A DNA stretch of 64,000 bases from CAYSGL01 sp964520985 (GTDB lineage: Bacteria > Pseudomonadota > Alphaproteobacteria > Micavibrionales > Micavibrionaceae). How positions within the stretch are numbered: position 1 is the stretch's first letter; each line of letters begins with the position of its first letter. A program made the position numbers and the translations under genes. Of this stretch, positions 57,533 through 64,000 are shown piece by piece. The stretch spans positions 266,121 through 330,120 of the forward strand of contig CAZFPB010000002.1 in NCBI GenBank assembly GCA_964520985.1. Direction: 5' to 3'. Under the pieces are notes generated by a model that was given only the letters and a program-made list of their open reading frames with translations, had not been told where the DNA came from and did not search any database.

Positions 57533-58660
57533 TTAGAAATTTTGTGAATAGTTGCCGTACCAAGTAGTACCATTATCGACTGTTAACAGTGAGATGATAT
57601 CCATCTTGTTAGGAGTTGCTGTTATAGTTGGAGCGATACCTCCAGACCAGACAACCGATCCTGGCCACGAAACTGAAAAGTTGCCAGTTCCATTTTGTCT
57701 AAGCAGTAGCGTAATACTTATTGCTTTTCCTACAGTAGCTGGAACGTTACTAAATGCTATAGTAGTATTTTGATCTAACGTGAAATCAAAAATAGTTCCT
57801 GTGGCACAATCAACAGTTGTAGTAACATCAATCGTCGGTTCTTCTACTGTTTCTGTATATGTTAATATTTCTAATTGTCCTAACAGAGTAATTATTCCTG
57901 TGTCAGATATAGAAATGCGTTCAGCACCACCAGTATAGAATTTTAATGGGATGAAAGAACCAGAACCCGTTCTGCTTGAAACAAGGGTTGCGGCCGTTGG
58001 GGATACTGATAATGCAACAACACTTTCGTTTGCTGTTAAACCGGTAGTTCCTTGGAATGAGGAAGATACCCCTGATCCGTTCGGAATGGCTGTAATGACT
58101 GTGCCGAGATTTGACTGATTAGTTTGAAAACACGTCCGCGCCAACACATCGGCGGCCGAAAAGTTACCAGTTATGCGCTGCCCATTCTTTGGAAAATTTA
58201 TAGTCCCGTCCGGCGTTACCTGGAATACGTTATCAGCATAACTCTGTCCAATTCCCCAAAACTCTAACGTATCTCCAGTTCCATATGCACCAAATCCGCC
58301 GAGATCAACCCCAAGATAATCTTCAAACTTATATCCTACGGCCCATGATCCGCTATCACCTTTTAGGTACGTTAATCCAGTAGCAGTTGAACGAAATGAA
58401 CGAGTTACGGTATTACCAAAAGTGCCATCAATGTTGGCAAAAAAATCTCCAACGACTAAATTGCCAGTCATTGTGTCGCCAGCTTTTAGTACGTACAGAT
58501 CACTGCCAACATCAGTCCACGAGGTAATACCATTTCCGTCTGTAGTTAAAACCTGACCGTCAGTTCCATTTGTAGCAGGTAATACAAATGTTACATTTCC
58601 AGAAGATGCAGCTTTTAAATTAACTGTACCTGCAGCTGTATTGTCAATATTAAGAGCCAT
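57533..58660 (-). CDS. tail fibre protein, 375 aa
   Basis: Start MALNIDNTAAGTVNLKAASSG at 58660, behind TATAAATA. N-terminal module shared with 51158 and 58786; C-terminal tip (DQNTTIAFSNVPATVGKAISITLLLRQNGTG ... NKMDIISLLTVDNGTTWYGNYSQNF) shared with 48004. Confidence 0.8.
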   Translation of the reverse strand: MALNIDNTAAGTVNLKAASSGNVTFVLPATNGTDGQVLTTDGNGITSWTDVGSDLYVLKAGDTMTGNLVVGDFFANIDGTFGNTVTRSFRSTATGLTYLKGDSGSWAVGYKFEDYLGVDLGGFGAYGTGDTLEFWGIGQSYADNVFQVTPDGTINFPKNGQRITGNFSAADVLARTCFQTNQSNLGTVITAIPNGSGVSSSFQGTTGLTANESVVALSVSPTAATLVSSRTGSGSFIPLKFYTGGAERISISDTGIITLLGQLEILTYTETVEEPTIDVTTTVDCATGTIFDFTLDQNTTIAFSNVPATVGKAISITLLLRQNGTGNFSVSWPGSVVWSGGIAPTITATPNKMDIISLLTVDNGTTWYGNYSQNF

Positions 58661-58665
58661 TGTGT

Positions 58666-58707
58666 TCGACCTTTTATATATGCTGTTAATATTTATACAT
58701 AGGTCGA
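58666..58707 (-). promoter_or_regulatory. late promoter in the loop of an RBS hairpin
   Basis: TCGACCT (58707-58701), TATAAATA (58697-58690, full consensus), AGGTCGA (58672-58666) with the ribosome binding site AGG. Confidence 0.8.
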
Positions 58708-58749
58708 CACATATGAGAGCGAAATGATTTAAAAATTGGAAATAAAAAA

Positions 58750-58765
58750 GGCGTCCGAAGACGCC
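58750..58765 (-). terminator. bidirectional Rho-independent terminator
   Basis: GGCGTC / GACGCC with CGAA (TTCG on minus) loop, flanked by A6 and T6. Ends the 58786 gene. Confidence 0.9.
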
Positions 58766-58785
58766 TTTTTTCAATCAGCTTACAA

Positions 58786-61700
58786 TTAAGCTACAACTGT
58801 ACGTACAAACGCTACCCAGTTGATGTCTTTAGCAGCTTCACCTGTCACAGCGATCACTAAATCGTTACCGCTAGCTGATACTGCTACATCCCACGATGCC
58901 GAGTCACGAGCAATAATTGTTTGCATTACGCCACCAACTAATGCTGCACCACCTGTTGCACCACGGTCAATTACACCTTCAAATTTCCATCCGGCGCTTT
59001 CACCGTCAGCATCAGTTCTGCGACCTACAACATGCACTTCAAATTTCCATGTTGCTGATACTGGAACGGTTAATAATGCACCAGCTCCATCCAACATGTT
59101 AGTAGGAGTTGCGTTAGTTGTTTCAGCACGCAGCACATGTTGTACAGTATAAGCAGCACCAGCGGCTGCACGTTGACCGTGAACGATAGCGAACGGATCA
59201 GATACTGATGGCGTTTCACTGTTGATAGAGATGCCTGAACTATCCGGATCGCTATTCAATGTGATGGTACCTTCAGAATCAATACCAAATGCTACTTCAC
59301 CATCACGCTCTACTTTAATTGGACCAGCAGTAGAGGCTGTAGTGGTTGCTATGTGCAATATTGTTTGATTGCCAGCTGTTCCATTAGTAGAAGCTGCGCT
59401 TTCACTCAATGTTAACGCTGTTGTTGAGTCAGCAGTTAACTGCCATTGCCATGTTTGAGCATTAGCACCGTTCGTCAGAGTATTTGCGGCTGTCGCATTA
59501 GTCAGCGATGATAATGGAACAGAAACATTATCTTCAGTTACAAACGTAGTCCATGCTGAGTTGACATAACCTTCAAATTCGTTATTAGTCGAATTATAAC
59601 GGATTTGACCGATTGCGCCTGCAGGTTGCTGAGCGTCAGTCCCAACTGGAACAGTTACTGCGCCAGTACCTGGCAGTGCAACGTTATCAGCTACACGTAA
59701 ACCACTTGCACCTTGTGTTAAGGTGGAACCATCTAACAACAGGTGTAATTCGGCTGCTGTATCTGTCGAACGAGTAGTACCGTCTTCTGTCAGAATGATT
59801 GCGCCAGTCGTAGGAGCGAACAGTTCGATACCAACTTCGTTTGATGGAAGCTGACCAATACCAGCACCAAGGCGAACGTTAAGCGCGTTACCAACTTGTT
59901 CTAAGCCAACACCTGCGGTTAAGCCAGCCCCGTTGAATTGCGTCCAATCAATATCACTTGTACCAATAGTTACTACATCAGATACTACAACCCATCCCGA
60001 GCCAGCGTTTGCTGTACCTTGAATTACGAATACAGCAGCTCCGTTAATTTCGTCAATTGGAGCAAGAGAGTCAAAGTCAGCTGCACGAGCCCACGCTCCG
60101 ACAGCTGCTACGTAAATACCGTTCTCTGTAGCGTCAGTTTGGTCTTTAACCAGTACACGATTGCCAGTTACAACAGCTACGCCATCAATGGTTTGTTCAC
60201 CGGATAACGTAATATTACCAGTTGTACCAGCAACAACGGCTTGTTTCCAGCTTAACCCTGCAGCAACTGCATCTACATATGCTTTATTAGCAGCATCCGT
60301 ACCGTCAACTGGAGCGTCAGTAATTGTGATTACTTCGCCAGTTGGGATTACAATGCTGCCTGCCATAGTACCACCGGCTAATTCTAAGTAAGTGCCGTCA
60401 ATCAGGCCAGTAATATCAGCAGCCAATACTGCTGTGTTACCAGTTACGCGACCTTTGGTGTCTAATGTTACTTTAACAAAGTCACCGCTGGATGCTTGAG
60501 TTACTGTATCCAATGCAAATGTTGGATTACCAGCAACGCCATCACCATTAGTAACAGTGATGTCTCCTGCAGTTCCAGCTACAGAACGGTTTGTCCATGT
60601 ATTAGCTGCAGTACGAACCGCAATACCAGTTCCAGACAGTCCTTCAACAGCAGCTAAGTCATCAGCAAGAGCCAACGTAATAGATCCTGCAGTTGTTACT
60701 GGTCCGCCTGTTGCAGTAATACCAGCTGCTGGTGGTGTAATATCAACAGATGTTACTGTACCAGTTGCAGAACCGTTTGCGAAAGAAATCCAGTTACCAC
60801 CAACAACAGCGTAAATTGCTTGCGTGTCAGTAGCGATGAAGATTTCACCTTCTAACGTGGCCGCACCACGGTTTGCGAATACATCTTCGCGAATTTGTGG
60901 AGCACCACCACCATTAATAACTTGTAAGCTGTTAACAACATTAGTTAAACCAATGTCATCTTTATCAAGAACAACAGCACCTGTTTGACTGTTTACCGAA
61001 GTAACTGGGAACGCAATTGCAACATCAGAAGCGGCTGTTAAGCGACCTTGTGCATCAACTGTGAACGTTGCAACTTCTGTTGCGCTACCGTAAGAAGCTG
61101 CTGTGACAGCAGTATCATCTAAATCGATAGTAACATCGCCGGATAGTGCGCCACCACCAGTTAATCCTGTACCAGCAATTACTTGAGTCGTATCAGCAAC
61201 TGGCGTATAACCCAACGCTCCTTCAATATCAGCAGCCCCTGCTGCTGTAGAAGCTGTTACCAGACCTTTACCGTTTACAGTAATGACTGCTAAGGCCGCT
61301 GTTACTGGAGCTACGTTAACAGTTGCTAATGTACCAGCGATTGATGTTGTACCAGAGCCTGTGATGTCTCCAGATAACGTAATTGTTTGGTTTGCAGTTA
61401 AGTAAGCAACGTTAGAACCAGCTGTTACACGACCGTATGTGTCAACTGTTACGTTATTATATGTGTTAGCGGAAACGCCAGTTGTAGCTAAATCGATACC
61501 GCTGCCGCCCACTGTAATTCTGTCAGCATCAACAGAAACGACAGATAACGTATTGCCTGTTAAATCTAAACCATTTCCTGGAACGATTGATCCTGCCCCA
61601 GAGAATTGAGTCCAAACGATTGGAGTTGTTCCAATAGTACCGCCAGCATCAGATGTTACAACCCAGCCTGTGTCAGCTTGCGTGCTACCTTGTTGAACAA

Positions 61701-62595
61701 ATACGAACGCTGCTGGAACTTCGTCCCATGTATCCATGTCGCTTGAACGAGCCCATGCGCCAGTTGCTGCCACGTAAATACCGTTTTCTTCGGGTGCCGT
61801 CTGATTTTTAACTAATACACGATCGCCATCAACAATTGCAATACCGTCGATTGTTTGTTCACCAGATAGGGTGATATCAGCAGTGGTTGCTGCAATAACA
61901 GAACCTTTGATATGAATACCGGATACTAAACCATCAACGTATTGTTTTGTTACAGCTTGTAAAGCACTAACTGGATCTGCTGCTAATGTTAATGCACCAG
62001 TTAATGTTCCGCCGCCAATCGGCAGATACGTACCAGCGCCAGCATCTAACAGATCTGTAATGTCACTAGCAACAACAGCAGTGTTGCCTGAAACGCGACC
62101 TTTAGTGTCTACTGTTACTTTAACAAAATCGCCGGTAGCTGCTTGAGACACGTCAGCAAGGTTAATTGTTGGGTTACCAGCAACACCATCACCATTAGTG
62201 ACAGAGATAATATCTGCTGTACCAGCAATCGAACGACCTGCAAATGTATCAGCAGCGGTTTGAACGATAAAACCGTTTGTGTTATATGCTGCTAATGCTG
62301 TCAATGTCGCGTCCGCTGCCTGAGCACCAACGTCGGACGGTGTTAAAGTTTTGTTAATCCATGCACCAGACGAATATACTAATGCTTGGTTATCAACTGG
62401 GGTCGTGATGGTTACATCCGTTAACCCTTCAAGCGTTGAAGTAGAGGAAGCCCAGCTTAATACTCCAGAACCATTAGTCTGCAGATATTGGCCGTTAGTT
62501 CCGGCAGATGTTGGGAATGTAAATGTCCAATTACCGGACCCCCCAGTAACTAAACGAACTGAACCTAAACCGCTGTTATCAATTACAAATGACAT
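58786..62595 (-). CDS. very large tail fibre/adhesin, 1269 aa
   Basis: MSFVIDNSGLGSVRLVTGGSG N-terminal module; then many FVKVTVDTKGRVSGNTAV, TGNTLSVVSVDADRI, VIAGTTGNITLSGEQTIDGVAVVTGNRVLVKDQT and ANKAYVD modules. The C-terminal domain (HVLRAETTNATPTNMLDGAGALLTVP ... GEAAKDINWVAFVRTVVA) is shared with 62635. Codons are more GC-rich than in the other fibres, suggesting strong expression. Confidence 0.85.
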   Translation of the reverse strand: MSFVIDNSGLGSVRLVTGGSGNWTFTFPTSAGTNGQYLQTNGSGVLSWASSTSTLEGLTDVTITTPVDNQALVYSSGAWINKTLTPSDVGAQAADATLTALAAYNTNGFIVQTAADTFAGRSIAGTADIISVTNGDGVAGNPTINLADVSQAATGDFVKVTVDTKGRVSGNTAVVASDITDLLDAGAGTYLPIGGGTLTGALTLAADPVSALQAVTKQYVDGLVSGIHIKGSVIAATTADITLSGEQTIDGIAIVDGDRVLVKNQTAPEENGIYVAATGAWARSSDMDTWDEVPAAFVFVQQGSTQADTGWVVTSDAGGTIGTTPIVWTQFSGAGSIVPGNGLDLTGNTLSVVSVDADRITVGGSGIDLATTGVSANTYNNVTVDTYGRVTAGSNVAYLTANQTITLSGDITGSGTTSIAGTLATVNVAPVTAALAVITVNGKGLVTASTAAGAADIEGALGYTPVADTTQVIAGTGLTGGGALSGDVTIDLDDTAVTAASYGSATEVATFTVDAQGRLTAASDVAIAFPVTSVNSQTGAVVLDKDDIGLTNVVNSLQVINGGGAPQIREDVFANRGAATLEGEIFIATDTQAIYAVVGGNWISFANGSATGTVTSVDITPPAAGITATGGPVTTAGSITLALADDLAAVEGLSGTGIAVRTAANTWTNRSVAGTAGDITVTNGDGVAGNPTFALDTVTQASSGDFVKVTLDTKGRVTGNTAVLAADITGLIDGTYLELAGGTMAGSIVIPTGEVITITDAPVDGTDAANKAYVDAVAAGLSWKQAVVAGTTGNITLSGEQTIDGVAVVTGNRVLVKDQTDATENGIYVAAVGAWARAADFDSLAPIDEINGAAVFVIQGTANAGSGWVVVSDVVTIGTSDIDWTQFNGAGLTAGVGLEQVGNALNVRLGAGIGQLPSNEVGIELFAPTTGAIILTEDGTTRSTDTAAELHLLLDGSTLTQGASGLRVADNVALPGTGAVTVPVGTDAQQPAGAIGQIRYNSTNNEFEGYVNSAWTTFVTEDNVSVPLSSLTNATAANTLTNGANAQTWQWQLTADSTTALTLSESAASTNGTAGNQTILHIATTTASTAGPIKVERDGEVAFGIDSEGTITLNSDPDSSGISINSETPSVSDPFAIVHGQRAAAGAAYTVQHVLRAETTNATPTNMLDGAGALLTVPVSATWKFEVHVVGRRTDADGESAGWKFEGVIDRGATGGAALVGGVMQTIIARDSASWDVAVSASGNDLVIAVTGEAAKDINWVAFVRTVVA

Positions 62596-62623
62596 AGTTC
62601 ATCTCCATGATGATTGTTGTGTT

Positions 62624-62631
62624 TATTTATC
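62624..62631 (-). promoter_or_regulatory. T4-type late promoter
   Basis: GATAAATA, 29 bases before the ATG at 62595. A small TCATC/GATGA hairpin lies over the GGAG, but downstream of the promoter, so this is not the hairpin-disrupting kind. Confidence 0.6.
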
Positions 62632-62634
62632 TAA

Positions 62635-64000
62635 TTAGGTAAGAATTACTTGAACTATTGCAAGATACGCTACCCATCTAATACTTTTTCCAATTTCGCC
62701 CGTCACGCTAATATCCAAAGATCCTGAACTTACGTTTGCTGCAACGCCAACGTTCCAGGCTGGGCTAGTAGTTGCGTCAATTACTTTAATAGGCGAACCA
62801 ATTAATCCTGTAGTCGATGCTCCAGCACCTCTTGTTATTGCGCCTGATACTTTGCAAGTCAATTGTTCGCTTCCGCCAGCCGTCCGTTGAGCAACAACGT
62901 CAATTTCATAACGCCACGTAGCGTTATCAGGCAAAGTAAGCACTTGAGAACCACCAGGCCCGTCCAACATTAAAATAGTTGGAATTGCGTCTGTTGTTGT
63001 GGTGCGGAGCACTGTAGATAATTTGACGGCATCGTTAGTTTGCGAGAAGTTTCCGTTTTGAACAGTTTCAAAATCACTTGACAGATTGATATCAACGCCC
63101 GTGTTAATACGAACTGTTTCTGATCCTTCAAATGAAACTACTAATGCGTTTGGAGAGGAGCCTGCATCCAATGAGAATCCGGTACCGAGAGAATTTTCAA
63201 ACGAATATGATGGGGATGCTTCAGATCCATCCGGGGCTTCTAATGGATATACCAGAGATCCGCCCGATACAGCATCGTCGACATATTGTTTTGTAGCAGC
63301 TTCTAGTGGGTTTACAGGAGCTCCATTTAACACCAAAGCACCTGTCATCGTATCGCCAGTTCTATTCAATGCGTTTACGATTCGCGGATCGTTAGTACCA
63401 GCTGCAATTGGAATTGCAGGATTGACCGCTGGAACGCTAATGCGAACTGTTCCTAAGGCGGTGGTGGTTGCTGGAGATACTGTTCCTCCACCACCTCCTC
63501 CTGTAATAGTAACGTGAGGAGATCCAACTAAAATTGTCTGCTTGTCAATAACTGTAGCAACAGGGACTGCCGATGGAACAGGTGGAGTCGATACTAATTC
63601 ACCAATTTCATTGCTGTACAACAATTGATTTACTGTAGGCCAATTCCAGGTAGAATTTGAAATATTCCCAGTGGTAATAACCATTGTTTGATTATTGGCC
63701 GCAACATCTGTTACGATAATACCAAACTGTTGTTGGCCTGCTGTAAATTGATCAGCGTATGTAATTTTTCCAAAATCAGAAAAGCGAACAACCGTAAACG
63801 CTGTCATACTAATTAATGCTGTCGCTTCTAATTGCAATGCCGCAGTCTTGATATAAGACGTCATTGCATTTCTAACCGTTAATGGCGTTTCACTCGTTAA
63901 GAATCTACCATCATTAGTTCTATATGGCAGTCCAGTTTCGCTATCAAATAAAATTTCTCCGGCGAACGATGGTCCTTCAATACCAACTTGCGTTCCTGCG
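62635..64000 (-). CDS. tail fibre protein, 5' end outside the window
   Basis: The frame is open to the window edge: before MTSYIKTAALQLE it reads GEILFDSETGLPYRTNDGRFLTSETPLTVRNA, a usual fibre N-terminal part, so the ATG at 63864 is not the start. It has one LNRTGDTMTGALVLNGAPVNPLEAATKQYVD unit and the C-terminal domain of the 58786 protein (VLRTTTTDAIPTILMLDGPGG ... GEIGKSIRWVAYLAIVQ). Confidence 0.8.
   Translation of the reverse strand, partial: AGTQVGIEGPSFAGEILFDSETGLPYRTNDGRFLTSETPLTVRNAMTSYIKTAALQLEATALISMTAFTVVRFSDFGKITYADQFTAGQQQFGIIVTDVAANNQTMVITTGNISNSTWNWPTVNQLLYSNEIGELVSTPPVPSAVPVATVIDKQTILVGSPHVTITGGGGGGTVSPATTTALGTVRISVPAVNPAIPIAAGTNDPRIVNALNRTGDTMTGALVLNGAPVNPLEAATKQYVDDAVSGGSLVYPLEAPDGSEASPSYSFENSLGTGFSLDAGSSPNALVVSFEGSETVRINTGVDINLSSDFETVQNGNFSQTNDAVKLSTVLRTTTTDAIPTILMLDGPGGSQVLTLPDNATWRYEIDVVAQRTAGGSEQLTCKVSGAITRGAGASTTGLIGSPIKVIDATTSPAWNVGVAANVSSGSLDISVTGEIGKSIRWVAYLAIVQVILT

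Noticed and set aside
58820..60814. Plus-strand open frames across the fibre genes
   Set aside because: They are Ala/Pro/Thr-rich shadows caused by the repeat codons of the minus-strand fibres.
63784..63864. ATG at 63864 as the start of the last fibre gene
   Set aside because: The frame continues open to 64000 with a fibre-like protein sequence, so the gene is cut by the window edge.

Overview
The window is a piece of a large tailed-phage (myovirus-type) genome with a T4-like core. Recognisable T4-type genes are uvsX (RecA-like), uvsW, uvsY, gp32 (SSB), gp44 and gp62 (clamp loader) and rnlA (RNA ligase 1). They sit beside many accessory genes, short intergenic spaces and overlapping start/stop codons. 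Base composition is AT-rich. The host is probably a Gram-negative proteobacterium: one gene carries a signal peptide plus a PEP-CTERM sorting tail, TraR/DksA-like and Fe-SOD genes are present, and early promoters are of sigma70 type (TTGACC-N17-TAtaaT). The exact host cannot be named from this sequence.

Layout. 1-15.8 kb (+ strand, with one SprT gene on -) holds small early-type genes: RNase H, HTH proteins, an HD phosphohydrolase, a TraR-like zinc finger, a PEP-CTERM protein and several members of a paralogous family ending in a D-I-L-x-C-Q-E-E-L-I-D-A-G motif. 15.8-21.5 kb holds late-promoter operons on - (kinase-like and LRR-like proteins), a homing-endonuclease ORF on + that contains a complete tRNA-Leu(UAA) gene in frame, and a MESH1-like (p)ppGpp hydrolase. 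21.5-30.8 kb (+) holds rnlA, a macro domain protein, a ~200-nt structured RNA, a P-loop kinase, FolE2 and GMP reductase. 30.8-33.8 kb is mixed, with Fe superoxide dismutase and a DnaE-finger-like fragment. 33.9-47.3 kb (-) is a tail fibre followed by the replication/recombination block. 47.4-64 kb (-) is a large mosaic tail-fibre/adhesin cluster with repeat proteins, a 1072-aa RCC1 propeller, a glycosyltransferase and a methyltransferase. The last gene runs off the window.

Two patterns cross the whole window. First, many promoters, both sigma70-type and T4-late type (TATAAATA, GATAAATA or CATAAATA), lie in or next to the 5' arm of an inverted repeat whose 3' arm covers the ribosome binding site of the next gene. 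Read-through mRNA should be translationally silent, while mRNA started at the local promoter loses the 5' arm and is open. Second, seven genes with otherwise different bodies (LRR-like, kinase-like, acidic, coiled-coil) begin with a short peptide ending in (L/I)-x-E. This is the form of the T4 capsid-targeting sequence cut by the prohead protease. Five of the seven are directly behind, or in an operon behind, a late promoter with no other gene type first; a sixth has its own isolated late promoter; the seventh follows a fibre gene in a late operon. These may be capsid-packaged proteins injected into the host.

All functions are from reading the sequence; no database search was run.
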